A stretch of 64,000 bases of DNA, taken from positions 124,001-188,000 of the forward strand of contig NZ_QAYX01000017.1 in the NCBI RefSeq assembly GCF_003054705.1. The letters are read 5' to 3'. Below the pieces are notes generated by a model. It did not search any database. It saw only the letters and a program-made list of their open reading frames with translations, and was not told the DNA's origin. This document shows positions 1 through 8,183 of this stretch, in pieces. Origin of the DNA: Opitutus sp. ER46. GTDB taxonomy: Bacteria; Verrucomicrobiota; Verrucomicrobiia; Opitutales; Opitutaceae. The translations under genes and the position numbers were made by a program. Numbering within the stretch: position 1 is the stretch's first letter; every line of letters starts with the position of its first letter.

Positions 1-913
1 AGCCGTCGAGGTCGGCGAGTCGGAAGCGACCGCCGACGCGGAGTGAGGCAATCTCGGGAGCGGCCGAAATGTTCCGGCCGTGGAATCGACTGAACCGGGC
101 GAGCGCGCGATCGAGGGTGGCGCCGGTGAACACGATTTCGCCATGCCGCCACGCCAGCGCGTCCTCGATTTCGGAGGCGGCGAGAGAACGGCACGAAACC
201 GAATCCGGTGCGGCAATGAGCTGCTGGCCACCGATGAGCGAAACCGGAGCCGGTGTGGGGCGGGCGTTGCTGGAGCTTGGCCGCACCTGGACGGAGCCCT
301 CGACGATAGTGACCTCGAGTTCCGCCTCGTTCTCGGCGTGGACGTCGAAGACGGTGCCGGTTACGCGGACTGAGCCGGCCGGCGTTTCGACAATGAAGGG
401 ACGGGAGGGGTCTTTCGCGACGGTGAAGAACGCCTGTCCGTCGGCCATGCGGACACGGCGTTCCGTGCGGTCGAGGTTCACCAGGAGGCTGGTGCGGGCA
501 TTGACTTCAACCGCGGTGCCATCCGCCAGGCGCAGGGTCTTGCGCTCGGCAAACGAAGTCGCGATCGCATCCGTCTGGACCGCTGGGCGTCCGCTCCACA
601 CGACGACGGTGAGGGCCGCCGCGGCCGCGGTGAGGGCACCGGCAAACCAGAGAACACGCCGGCCGATACGCCGGGGATGAACCGTCTCGGGCATGGCGAC
701 CTGCCCCGAGGCGACGAGGAGGGGAAGCTGCGCTTCGAGATCGGTGGAGAACTGGCAATACTCGGAGAGTAGGATGCGGTGATCGGGATGTTGCGCCAGC
801 CAGGCGTCGAGTTCGTTGCGTTCCGTGGCGGACAATGGGCCGCCGTCGAGCTTGGCGGCCCAGCGAGCAGCTTGGTCGTCAGCGTTGCGGTTGGTAGAAT
901 GGGAGAGGCTCAT
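1..913 (-). CDS. FecR-family anti-sigma/signal transducer (3' end cut by window edge)
   Basis: Inner-membrane regulator that relays a signal from an outer-membrane receptor to its partner ECF sigma factor. About 304 codons are visible. The N-terminal cytoplasmic part (about residues 10-60) has the FecR N-terminal pattern, with a Trp-rich stretch and an 'LDAWLAQHPDHR' motif. One membrane segment follows at about 82-106, then a periplasmic FecR domain with 'LADGTAVEVNARTSL', 'RMADGQAFFTVAKD' and 'VRVTGTVFDVHAE'. The ATG at 913 overlaps the stop of the upstream sigma gene (ATGA), so the two are translationally coupled. In such loci a TonB-dependent receptor usually comes next, but here it would lie outside the window. 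The strand opposite carries long open frames that are only shadows. Confidence 0.9.
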   Translation of the reverse strand, partial: MSLSHSTNRNADDQAARWAAKLDGGPLSATERNELDAWLAQHPDHRILLSEYCQFSTDLEAQLPLLVASGQVAMPETVHPRRIGRRVLWFAGALTAAAAALTVVVWSGRPAVQTDAIATSFAERKTLRLADGTAVEVNARTSLLVNLDRTERRVRMADGQAFFTVAKDPSRPFIVETPAGSVRVTGTVFDVHAENEAELEVTIVEGSVQVRPSSSNARPTPAPVSLIGGQQLIAAPDSVSCRSLAASEIEDALAWRHGEIVFTGATLDRALARFSRFHGRNISAAPEIASLRVGGRFRLADLDG

Positions 914-1488
914 GACGTTGCCTCCTGGGATGGTTTGCCGGACCGCGGCACCGATGTGTCGGCGGGCGCGAGTCTGGATTCCGCGGGCAGCGCCGCCTTG
1001 AGCAGCCGGAGGGCGCGCGCGTGTTGCTTTTCAACCGTGCTCACGGCGATGCCGAGTCGCTCGGCAATTTCGCGGTGGGAGAGAAGTTCGACTTTGCGAA
1101 GCAGGAGCACGTTGCGGCAGCCCGACGGCAGCTGCGCGATCGCCTGCTGCAGCAACTGCAGTTCCTGACGGGCCATCACTTGGCGCGCGACGTCGGGATG
1201 CGGCGCAGCGGTCGTCTCCAGACTGACGCCTTCCGGGGTAATTGGGGAGATGCTGCGTCGCTTCAGCCGATTGATGGCCAGGCGACGGGCGGTGACATAG
1301 AGGAGAGCTTCGGGGCGATTGGCTTCCTGCCGCTGCACGGTGGGATAGACGCGGAGGTAGGCGTCATGCGCGATGTCCTGTGCCTCCGACGGATTGCCCA
1401 GCAGGCGCGCCAGATAGCGGCGGAGCGGGGAAAGCGTGGCGCGATAGAAGGCTCCAAAATCGCGCGGAGTTTCCGGCTCGTCAGGCAT
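910..1488 (-). CDS. ECF RNA polymerase sigma factor (FecI-like)
   Basis: Extracytoplasmic-function sigma-70 factor of about 192 aa, paired with the FecR gene that follows with a 4-bp overlap. Region 2 is at about residues 10-75 ('AFYRATLSPLRRYLARLL' and 'EAQDIAHDAYLRVY'). Region 4 is at about 115-165 ('LPSGCRNVLLLRKVE', then the helix-turn-helix 'SHREIAERLGIAVSTVEKQ'). A longer frame can be opened from a TTG at 1635, but that codon lies in the T-run of a strong hairpin (1630-1675) and adds 49 residues with no sigma homology, so I chose the ATG at 1488. Upstream of that ATG there is no strong Shine-Dalgarno sequence, so the start is moderately certain. Confidence 0.88.
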   Translation of the reverse strand: MPDEPETPRDFGAFYRATLSPLRRYLARLLGNPSEAQDIAHDAYLRVYPTVQRQEANRPEALLYVTARRLAINRLKRRSISPITPEGVSLETTAAPHPDVARQVMARQELQLLQQAIAQLPSGCRNVLLLRKVELLSHREIAERLGIAVSTVEKQHARALRLLKAALPAESRLAPADTSVPRSGKPSQEATS

Positions 1489-1629
1489 CGCGCAGGAAGA
1501 AGCCTCCGCCGTGGAGGCAGGGTCGGATGATCCGTCGAAACGAATCAAAGAAGTGGGCGAACTGGGATTCACGTCTGCCCATACGCGACAATCGAAATCC
1601 TGCCGTCCGCTAGTCGCCAGAATGATTTC

Positions 1630-1675
1630 AAACAAAAGCCGGGTACAACCCGACAGGGGCGGGCTGTACCCGGCT
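1630..1675 (-). terminator. Strong rho-independent terminator (minus strand)
   Basis: A 16-bp stem (1637-1652 with 1660-1675, one mismatch) with a 7-nt loop ACAGGGG. On the minus strand it is followed by TTTTGTTT. It lies between the small ORF at 1757-1876 and the sigma gene, so it would separate the two transcription units. Confidence 0.7.
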
Positions 1676-1698
1676 GCTGCATTCTATTGAAAGCCAAT

Positions 1699-1721
1699 CC
1701 AACTCGGCAGGGGCGAGTTGG
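1699..1721. repeat. Second hairpin with the same loop
   Basis: Perfect 8-bp stem (1699-1706 with 1714-1721) with loop GCAGGGG, nearly the same 7-nt loop as the terminator hairpin 24 bp away. It has no T-run of its own. It may be a second terminator arm or a related palindromic repeat. Confidence 0.5.
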
Positions 1722-1756
1722 CTCGTCAGTCTAGAAAATGACGTGGCCGCGAAGGC

Positions 1757-1876
1757 CTAGGAATGTTTGCGATGCCAGCGACGGGCGATCGGTAGTTCTC
1801 CGAAGTAGAGGACCGCCTCCGTCACCGCGAAAGCTCCGGCGACCAACAGCTGAATCACTGTTTTGAGGAATCTCAT
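1757..1876 (-). CDS. Small hypothetical membrane peptide (39 aa)
   Basis: A 39-residue open frame from the ATG at 1876. It holds one hydrophobic segment (about residues 3-24, 'FLKTVIQLLVAGAFAVTEAV') followed by a basic tail ending RRWHRKHS. It is followed by two hairpins and a T-run, which fits a small independent transcription unit. The frame can be extended upstream, but the extension is AT-richer and not protein-like. No function can be assigned, and the peptide could be spurious. Confidence 0.35.
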   Translation of the reverse strand: MRFLKTVIQLLVAGAFAVTEAVLYFGELPIARRWHRKHS

Positions 1877-2149
1877 CGGTACGGTTTTCTTGGTAAGGGT
1901 TTTACAGGTGTAGTCGCCCGGATATTGCATTTCGCATGCCAAGAGAAAAGAGTGTTGTAAATAGCAGATGTATAGTAGATTGGGATGAAAATGCGTGCTC
2001 GGCAATTCTTGCCGTTGGGGAAAAATCCCCAATGAGCGCGCAGACGCCGGGCCCCTATCCCAATTAGTTGCAGCGCAACTGCCAACCGCGGCCGGAAAAG
2101 GGGAGAAGGGCAGCAGGTTGGCGGCGCGGCGGGGCTGACAAGCGCCGCG
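1877..2149. other. Non-coding stretch, AT-richer than its surroundings
   Basis: No convincing gene. Around 1925-1990 the base composition drops well below the local GC level, which would suit a promoter for the small minus-strand ORF. I could not fix a -10/-35 pair with proper spacing. Confidence 0.3.
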
Positions 2150-2602
2150 CTATTCGCGCGCCTTGGAGTCGATGACGAGCGTCACGGGGCCGTCGTTGAC
2201 GAGTTGCACTGACATCATCGCGCCGAATCTGCCGGTGGCGACGGGACGTCCGAGCGCCTCACTGGCGAGCCTGACGAAGCGCTCATAGAGCGGGATGGCT
2301 ACGTCAGGCCGGGCAGCGTCGTTGAAAGAGGGACGTGTGCCTTTGCGCGTGCTGGCGAACAAGGTGAACTGGCTGACGACCAGGATCCCGCCTCCGACGT
2401 CCACGACGGAGCGATTCATCCTGCCCTCAGCGTCCTCAAAGATCCTGAGCGCGGTGACTTTCTCGGCGAGCCATCGCGCATCCTCGTCGGTGTCGTGCGG
2501 TGCGACGCCCAGCAGGAGGAGCAGGCCGGCACCGATCTCGCCGGTGATCACGCCTTCCACGGACACACGCGCAGAGGCGACACGCTGCAGGACCAAACGC
2601 AT
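2150..2602 (-). CDS. dtd: D-aminoacyl-tRNA deacylase
   Basis: Hydrolyses D-aminoacyl-tRNAs (for example D-Tyr-tRNA) as a proofreading step in the cytoplasm. The protein is 150 aa, the normal length. It starts 'MRLVLQRV', carries the 'SQFTL' motif and the 'GTRPSF' Gly-cisPro loop typical of the family, and ends with '[11 protein letters not shown]'. The longer frame from 2641 adds 13 residues without homology, so the ATG at 2602 is used. It lies just downstream of fabV on the same strand, with an 84-bp gap. Confidence 0.95.
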   Translation of the reverse strand: MRLVLQRVASARVSVEGVITGEIGAGLLLLLGVAPHDTDEDARWLAEKVTALRIFEDAEGRMNRSVVDVGGGILVVSQFTLFASTRKGTRPSFNDAARPDVAIPLYERFVRLASEALGRPVATGRFGAMMSVQLVNDGPVTLVIDSKARE

Positions 2603-2686
2603 GGGGAATTTTCCACAGGTCGTGAGTGCCGATCGCGCCACCGCTCCCAGCGTGGAGTCGATGGCGCGGCGGACTCGGCCTGTCGC

Positions 2687-3874
2687 TCAAAGCATCGGCC
2701 GGTGCGGCTCGGTGCGCGCGTCGTAATCCACGCCGGGAAGACCGAATCCGAAGAGCTTCAGAAACTCGGTCCGGTAGCCGGCAATGTCGGTCTCGGTCGC
2801 GAGGTTCTCCGTCGTCACGCGCGGCCAGATGGCCTGGACGGCGCTCTGGATTTCGGGGCGCATTTCAAGATCGTCGATACGTACGCGGCCACCTTCATCG
2901 AACTTCGGAGTGTGACCGTTGTACATGTGGGTCGCGAAGAGGCGGTACATCTGCTCGATGCAACCCTCATGCGTGCCGGCGGCCTTCATCAGCTTGTAGA
3001 GAATCGAGATATAGAGCGGGACGACGGGGATCGCCGAACTCGCCTGGGTGACCAGGGCCTTGTTGACCGAAATGAACGCCCGACCGCCGCCGTTCAGCTT
3101 CAGGAGCGAGTCGATGTTGCGGGCGGCGCGCTCGAGATCGTTCTTGGCGAGGCCGATGGTGCCGTTCTTGTAGATTGCCCAGGTCACCTCCGGCCCGATG
3201 TACGAGTACGCGACCGACTGGGCGCCGGGCGCCAGGAGCTTCGCGTCCGAGAGCGCGTTCATCCAAAGCTCCCAGTCCTCGCCGCCCATGACGGCGATCG
3301 TGTCCTGGACCTCCTGTTCGGAGGCGGGCTCGATCGTGACCTGGCTGACCACGCCCTTATCCGTATCCACGGTCTTGTTCGTGTACGGGGCTTCAACCGG
3401 CTTCAGCACGGACTTGTGGGTGGCTCCCGTCTTGGGGTGCGTGCGCCGGGGAGAAGCGAGCGAGTAGACGACCAGGTCAACCTGGCCGAGGTCCGCTTTG
3501 ATGAGCTCGATGACCTTCTGCTTGATCTCATCGGAGAACGCGTCGCCGTTGAGATTCTTCGCGTAAAGCCCGGCGGCCCGGGCGGCCGCCGTGAAGGCGA
3601 TCGTGTTATACCATCCCGCGGTCGCGGGGCGCCCCTCGTCGGAGGGGCGTTCGAAGAACACGCCCAGCGTCGCGGCATTCGAGCCAAAGGCGGCGGCGAT
3701 GCGGGAGGCCAGGCCGTACCCGGTGGAGGCCCCGATCACGAGGACCTTCTTGGGGCCCTGCGAGATCGGCGCCTGCGCCTTCACATAATCGATCCATTCC
3801 TGAATATGTGCGGCGCAACCTTCGGGGTGGGCGGTGACACAGACGAAGCCGCGAACCTTCGGTTTGATAATCAT
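2687..3874 (-). CDS. fabV: Enoyl-[acyl-carrier-protein] reductase, FabV type
   Basis: NADH-dependent trans-2-enoyl-ACP/CoA reductase for the last step of each fatty-acid elongation round. The length of 395 aa is typical of FabV. The NADH-binding loop is 'VLVIGASTGYGL' (about residues 44-55). The active-site Tyr-x8-Lys is seen as Y235...K244 in 'YKNGTIGLAK'. The N-terminal 'IIKPKVRGFVC' and the 'YSYIGPEVTW' segment are family hallmarks. No FabI is seen in this window. FabV enzymes are known to be poorly inhibited by triclosan; whether that holds here is inference. Confidence 0.95.
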   Translation of the reverse strand: MIIKPKVRGFVCVTAHPEGCAAHIQEWIDYVKAQAPISQGPKKVLVIGASTGYGLASRIAAAFGSNAATLGVFFERPSDEGRPATAGWYNTIAFTAAARAAGLYAKNLNGDAFSDEIKQKVIELIKADLGQVDLVVYSLASPRRTHPKTGATHKSVLKPVEAPYTNKTVDTDKGVVSQVTIEPASEQEVQDTIAVMGGEDWELWMNALSDAKLLAPGAQSVAYSYIGPEVTWAIYKNGTIGLAKNDLERAARNIDSLLKLNGGGRAFISVNKALVTQASSAIPVVPLYISILYKLMKAAGTHEGCIEQMYRLFATHMYNGHTPKFDEGGRVRIDDLEMRPEIQSAVQAIWPRVTTENLATETDIAGYRTEFLKLFGFGLPGVDYDARTEPHRPML

Positions 3875-3956
3875 ACCGGCCGAGACTCCTCAGCCGGTTT
3901 TCCCATGACAAGTTTCAAGTAAGAGGCCGTCTTACGCCATCCCAGGCCTGCTCCCG

Positions 3957-4244
3957 CTACGGAACAGTCGCCGGAGTCGGCTTGGCCGCGGCTTTGAGCA
4001 CGTCGTAGTCGGCCGCGAGCTTCGCCGCCAGGATGCGTTCGGCCTCCAGCTGCGCCCGCAGGCGCTTCAACTCGAGTTCCGTCAGGGTGTGCGTCTGCTC
4101 CAGAAGCGCGTATTCCGCCTGCGCCGTCTCGTATCGAAATCCGACGACGAGCGCGGCCGCGGCGAAAACAACGGTGAAGAACCAGGGCAGAAGCACGGAA
4201 AGGCGAAAGACCGGCGCCCGGATGGAAGAGGAGACCTCGTTCAT
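3957..4244 (-). CDS. Small membrane protein with coiled coil, unknown function
   Basis: A 95-aa protein from the ATG at 4244. It has one membrane helix (about residues 18-40, 'LSVLLPWFFTVVFAAAALVVGF') followed by a charged, probably coiled-coil segment rich in Glu, Leu and Ala (about 45-80) and a Pro/Ala tail. The layout of one helix plus coiled coil resembles small envelope or divisome-type proteins, but I do not recognise the family. It starts 5 bp after a 30-aa hydrophobic ORF and lies downstream of the TPR-like gene on the same strand, probably in one operon. Confidence 0.6.
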   Translation of the reverse strand: MNEVSSSIRAPVFRLSVLLPWFFTVVFAAAALVVGFRYETAQAEYALLEQTHTLTELELKRLRAQLEAERILAAKLAADYDVLKAAAKPTPATVP

Positions 4245-4249
4245 ACGAT

Positions 4250-4342
4250 TCAGAGCACGGCCATGCCGATGAGACCCAGGACAACCAGGACGGCGAGGGC
4301 GGACAGGATCTTCATTTCGGCCTTGGTGACGCGAAGTGGCAT
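4250..4342 (-). CDS. Tiny hydrophobic peptide (30 aa)
   Basis: Open frame from the ATG at 4342 giving a short basic head followed by one membrane helix ('ILSALAVLVVLGLIGMAVL'). It sits between the TPR-like gene and the 95-aa membrane protein with very short gaps on both sides, which favours translation as part of the operon. It is too short to classify. Confidence 0.4.
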   Translation of the reverse strand: MPLRVTKAEMKILSALAVLVVLGLIGMAVL

Positions 4343-4424
4343 GGCCGGGCATGGCAACCCAAGCGCTGCCGTCGCGCAAGGCGGTAAAGAATTTGGTGGC
4401 GAACGGCGGGGCGGTTGCCCGTGC

Positions 4425-5933
4425 CTATCTGCCCGCATCCGCGGCGGTGTCGGTCAGCCGGCTGCCCGGAAAGCGGTCGATCATGGCATAGGTAACCTCG
4501 ATCGGCATCGGCAGCAGGGGCAGAAAGGCGGTCGCCCGTCGCTCCGCCATGCGGCCACGGAAAAAGCTCTCGATCATCGGTAGCGCGGCAAAGGGCGCGG
4601 GCGCGAGGTTGCCGATGCGGGATGCGAGCGCCCGCAACTGGGCTTCGTCTCCGGCAACACCGGCGGTGCAGAGGAGGGAGAACCAGCCGCCGGCGGTCGA
4701 ATCGTTGAAGGGCATGCCGGCGGCCTCGACCTTCGCCAGTACCTTGTCGAACAGGATGCGATCCGGATGACGGATCAGTTGCGCACACATGATCTTGAGG
4801 ATCGGCTGCGTCAGCGGCGGCCGGAGGAGAACGGTGTCGAATTCGGTCCGGAGCGTGTCGTAGGCGCCCGCACTGGCCAGGCAGTGCAGACGCAGGGTGA
4901 AGAAGGCCTCGTCGTCCAGCCGCGGTCGCTGCGCGAGAAGCAGGTTCATCGCGGCGGTGGGATCGCCCAGGCGCACGAGCATCTCGACCCGGTAGAGAAT
5001 CGTGTAGGGTGGGGCGTCGGGTGCCCAGGGGCGCGTAACGGCGGTCCTGACGTCCGCCAGGCGTTGGGCACGTGCGAGCAATTCCGTCTGGACGAGTGGC
5101 TGCCAGCGTCGGGCGGTGGGCAGCGGGCTGGAGACAATCGCATTCAGGTGGGCTTCGCTGCCGCCGTGTCGGGAGGCGAACACGAGCGCGCGCATCCAGA
5201 CGTTGGCGGAAGGGCTGTCGGCGAGGACGCGGCTGGTGGCCAGCTCGCTGATGCGTTCGAAATCACCGCGGGCGAGCAAGGCGCGATACCACTGCTGCGC
5301 CGTCGCTTCGCGTTCCGCGGGATGGTCGTTGAGCAGGCGCTGGAAAATCTGGTCGGACCGCGGCGGGTTGGGCAGCTGGGTGTGCTGCGCCAGAGCGAGC
5401 CCGGCCCGGTAGTTCCTGGGGTCGAACTCGTACGCATTCGTCAGGTACAGCATGCCCTCGTTCGTCCGCCCCGCCGCGAATGCCTGTTGCGAACGATTCA
5501 GAAAGAACCAGCCGCGTGCCTCACCGACCCGGTGCCACATGGGCGGAAGCCCAATGTGCACGATGCTCACCGGATACCCGACGCCCCGCAGCAGGGCAAA
5601 GACCGCGAGCACCGCCGCGAGATAGACGGCCAGCAGTGCGCCTCCCACGTAAATCCCGGCGAGGCCCCAGAAGGGACGCACGTCGGATGTGTTGACGGAG
5701 CAGCGCAGCCCATCGGGCGTGGACACGAGCAACGGACAGACGCGACGGAAACGGGCGGGCTGGTGCCAGCCCAGGCAGGCATCGCAACGCGTGTCCATCG
5801 CCCGGCCGGAGTCGCTTAACGACTGACATGGGCATGGCGAACGCCCCCGCCGTAACCGAAACCAGGACTTGCGTGTGTTCCAGTACAGCAGGGCCCACGC
5901 GAATCGGAAGGAGTCGGCGAGCCAGCCCAGCAC
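4425..5933 (-). CDS. TPR-like membrane protein with N-terminal cysteine cluster
   Basis: About 502 aa if translation starts at the GTG at 5933; the frame stays open further upstream, so the start is uncertain. The N-terminal 80 residues contain an aromatic segment (W-N-T-R-K-S-W-F) and a cluster of six cysteines (CPC, CDAC, CP, RC) that looks like a small zinc ribbon. One membrane helix follows ('GLAGIYVGGALLAVYLAAVLAVFALL'). The rest is an alpha-helical repeat region with alternating Ala/Leu/Arg pattern, like degenerate tetratricopeptide repeats, for example around 'FFLNRSQQAFAAGRTNEGMLYL'. The likely role is a scaffold at the membrane. It is the first gene of a run with two small membrane proteins. 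Confidence 0.65.
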   Translation of the reverse strand: MLGWLADSFRFAWALLYWNTRKSWFRLRRGRSPCPCQSLSDSGRAMDTRCDACLGWHQPARFRRVCPLLVSTPDGLRCSVNTSDVRPFWGLAGIYVGGALLAVYLAAVLAVFALLRGVGYPVSIVHIGLPPMWHRVGEARGWFFLNRSQQAFAAGRTNEGMLYLTNAYEFDPRNYRAGLALAQHTQLPNPPRSDQIFQRLLNDHPAEREATAQQWYRALLARGDFERISELATSRVLADSPSANVWMRALVFASRHGGSEAHLNAIVSSPLPTARRWQPLVQTELLARAQRLADVRTAVTRPWAPDAPPYTILYRVEMLVRLGDPTAAMNLLLAQRPRLDDEAFFTLRLHCLASAGAYDTLRTEFDTVLLRPPLTQPILKIMCAQLIRHPDRILFDKVLAKVEAAGMPFNDSTAGGWFSLLCTAGVAGDEAQLRALASRIGNLAPAPFAALPMIESFFRGRMAERRATAFLPLLPMPIEVTYAMIDRFPGSRLTDTAADAGR

Positions 5934-6176
5934 CGGGCGAGGGTACGGGGCCGCAGGAGACTGCCGCAAATGCAATCTGGGCCAGCAGGGGACCGCTCGC
6001 CTCGCCGACACGGCGGCGGCCCCTGGCGTCGGGCACATCGAAGCACGGCGGACTCGGAAGCGCGGCGAATTGAAATTCGGCGTGCTCCGGCTTCATTCGC
6101 GCGCCGCCTGGGTGATCACTTCCGGCCTCCCGGCGCGCAACCCGCTCCCATTCCATTCGTCGTGCCTCTGCTCACC

Positions 6177-6806
6177 ATGAAGACCCACATCAAATCGCTT
6201 GTTCTCACGCTGGCCGCCTCGGCCATGCTCGCCTTCACCCCGGCACGCGCGGGAGTGGAGGTTGGTCAGCCTGCCCCGGACTTCACGCTCACCGATATCG
6301 ACGGCCAGCCGCAGTCCCTCTCCGCGTACCGCGGCAAGGTGGTCGTGCTCGAGTGGCACAACCCGGACTGCCCGCTCGTGAAGAAACATTACGAGAGCGA
6401 GAACATCCCGAAGCTGCAGCAGGCCGCCGCGGCCGATGGCGTCGTCTGGCTGATCATCAACTCTGGGGCGCCCGGCCTGCAGGGAGCCGACTACAGCGCG
6501 GACGCGCTCAAGGACTACCTGAAGAAGCACCATGCGGCCCCGGCCCACTACCTGCGGGATCCCGAGGGCAAGGTCGGGCACCTGTTCGCGGCGAAGACCA
6601 CGCCGCACCTGTTCATCATCGATGCCTCCGGCAACCTCGTGTACCAAGGCGGCATCGACAGCATCCCGACGGCGAAGAAGGACGATATTGCCCGGGCAAC
6701 GAACTATGTCCGCGAAGCGCTGGCCGCGATCAAGGCCGGCCAGCCGATCAAGGACACCAACACCAAGCCCTACGGCTGCTCGGTGAAGTACGGCTCGAAG
6801 GGCTGA
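6177..6806 (+). CDS. Exported redoxin / AhpC-TSA family protein
   Basis: A 209-aa protein with a cleavable signal peptide (about residues 1-25, ending A-R-A) followed by a thioredoxin-fold redoxin domain. The active-site region is 'HNPDCPLVKKHYES' with a single cysteine at about residue 65 instead of a CxxC pair. The cis-Pro loop is in 'KTTPHLFIID'. This matches the peroxiredoxin-like group often annotated as thioredoxin-family or AhpC/TSA. The probable role is periplasmic thiol redox chemistry. It starts at the ATG at 6177; an upstream extension has no signal peptide logic. It is followed by a bidirectional terminator. Confidence 0.85.
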   Translation: MKTHIKSLVLTLAASAMLAFTPARAGVEVGQPAPDFTLTDIDGQPQSLSAYRGKVVVLEWHNPDCPLVKKHYESENIPKLQQAAAADGVVWLIINSGAPGLQGADYSADALKDYLKKHHAAPAHYLRDPEGKVGHLFAAKTTPHLFIIDASGNLVYQGGIDSIPTAKKDDIARATNYVREALAAIKAGQPIKDTNTKPYGCSVKYGSKG

Positions 6807-6821
6807 GCTGGTTCGAGACCG

Positions 6822-6856
6822 AAAAAAGGGGGCACCGTTGCGGGTGCCCCTTTTTC
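6822..6856. terminator. Bidirectional rho-independent terminator
   Basis: GC-rich stem GGGGCACC...GGTGCCCC flanked by an A-run on the left and a T-run on the right (AAAAAA ... TTTTT), 16 bp after the redoxin stop. On the other strand it serves the convergent galE gene. Confidence 0.85.
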
Positions 6857-6877
6857 ATGCAGGTCGCAAGCGGCGGA

Positions 6878-6937
6878 GATAACTCGCCAAATCTGGCGAG
6901 TTATCGACCGTAACTAGCCAGATTTGGCGAGTTATCT
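6878..6937. repeat. Two tandem palindromes (REP-like)
   Basis: First palindrome: perfect 12-bp arms GATAACTCGCCA / TGGCGAGTTATC with loop AATC (6878-6905). The second (about 6909-6937) repeats the right arm TGGCGAGTTATC exactly, 31 bp further on, with an imperfect left arm (TAACTAGCCA). They lie in the short gap between the shared terminator and the galE stop, the usual place for REP/REPIN elements. Confidence 0.75.
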
Positions 6938-6960
6938 CGGATGTGCAGTTCTCAGCGGCG

Positions 6961-7956
6961 TTACTTGCGATCGCCGTAACCGTTCGGCTTGGTGGAGTGC
7001 CACTTCCACGCCGTCTCGACGATGCTCTCGATCGTCGGGAACTTCACCTGCCAGCCGAGCTCCTTCTGGGCCTTCGTGGAGTCGGCGTAGAGCGCCGGGG
7101 GATCGCCGGCCCGACGGGGGCTCTCCTTCACCGTCACCTTCCTGCCCGTGATCTTCTCGACGGCCCGGATGACCTCGCGGTTGGAGGTGGGGCGGCCCGT
7201 GCCGAGATTGTAGAACAGTTGCGTGCCAGGCTTGCCCAGCTTGTCGAACACCGCGATGTGCGCGCGACTCAGGTCATCGACATGCACGTAGTCCCGCAGG
7301 CAGGTGCCGTCGGGCGTCGGATAGTCGGTGCCGAACAACTCCAGGTACGGGCGCTTGCCGACGGCGACGTCGATCGTCACCGGGATCAGGTGTGTCTCCG
7401 GGCTGTGGTCCTCGCCGATCAGGCCGTCCTCGGACGCGCCCGCCGCATTGAAGTAGCGGAAGGCGGCGAAGCTGAGACCGTTGGCGTGAGCCAGGGCCTT
7501 GAGCGCGTTTTCGATGTCGAGCTTGGTCTGGCCGTAAGGATTGATGGGGGCCTGCGGCAAGTTCTCGTGAATCGGGAGCGTCGCCGGAATGCCGAAGGTC
7601 GCGCACGTCGAGGAGAACACGAACTTCTTCACGCCGGTCTCGAGCATCGCCTTGAGCAGGTGCAAGGTCGCGACCGAGTTGTTGAAGTAGTATTTCAGCG
7701 GGTCGGTCACGGATTCGCCGACGTAGCAGTAGGCCGCGAAGTGCATCACCACCTCGATCTTCTCCTCGCGGAGAACGCGGCTGACGAACGCCTCGTCGCC
7801 GAGATTGCCCTCATGGACCTTGATGCCGGGGGCGACGGCGCCGCGATGGCCGTAGACGAAGTTGTCGAGCACGACCGGATGATGCCCGGCAGCGACAAGT
7901 TGGCGGACGCAGTGACTGCCGATGTACCCGGCACCTCCAACAACAAGGACGTTCAT
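6961..7956 (-). CDS. galE: UDP-glucose 4-epimerase
   Basis: Interconverts UDP-glucose and UDP-galactose with a tightly bound NAD. The 331-aa length is normal. It has the Rossmann 'GGAGYIGSH' at residues 7-15, the Ser/Thr of 'FSSTCATFG', and the Tyr-x3-Lys catalytic pair in 'NPYGQTK'. It also carries the family segments 'RYFNAAGA' and 'TPDGTCLRDYVHVDDL'. It supplies galactose for surface polysaccharide or galactose use; no other Leloir gene is adjacent. An 8-bp repeat array lies right upstream of its start. Confidence 0.95.
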   Translation of the reverse strand: MNVLVVGGAGYIGSHCVRQLVAAGHHPVVLDNFVYGHRGAVAPGIKVHEGNLGDEAFVSRVLREEKIEVVMHFAAYCYVGESVTDPLKYYFNNSVATLHLLKAMLETGVKKFVFSSTCATFGIPATLPIHENLPQAPINPYGQTKLDIENALKALAHANGLSFAAFRYFNAAGASEDGLIGEDHSPETHLIPVTIDVAVGKRPYLELFGTDYPTPDGTCLRDYVHVDDLSRAHIAVFDKLGKPGTQLFYNLGTGRPTSNREVIRAVEKITGRKVTVKESPRRAGDPPALYADSTKAQKELGWQVKFPTIESIVETAWKWHSTKPNGYGDRK

Positions 7957-7962
7957 AGGAAA

Positions 7963-8010
7963 GGATTGAGGAATTGAGGGAGTGAGGGACTAAGGGACAA
8001 GGGGACGGCG
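7963..8010. repeat. Degenerate 8-bp tandem array (GGATTGAG type)
   Basis: Six octamers in a row: GGATTGAG, GAATTGAG, GGAGTGAG, GGACTAAG, GGACAAGG, GGACGGCG. The array sits 7 bp upstream of the galE start, inside its leader. The unit is the reverse complement of the CCCTCAAT octamer at 48516-48551. Confidence 0.75.
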
Positions 8011-8183
8011 GCACTCGCAAGGCCGAATCGTGTCGGCGGGGGTGGCCGGACGTCCCGTTTTCCGCGCTGCGCGGCTCGCGGATTTGCCGAGGCAAACCAC
8101 GCTCCTTCGGCCCTCTCGCCGCAGGAAATAGCCGAGGGTTGCATTCGGGGCCCACTCCGATACCGAGTTGCCCTTCACCCAGC

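Noticed and set aside
1489-1635. 49-residue N-terminal extension of the sigma factor from a TTG
   Set aside because: It begins in the T-run of a terminator hairpin and has no sigma-like sequence.
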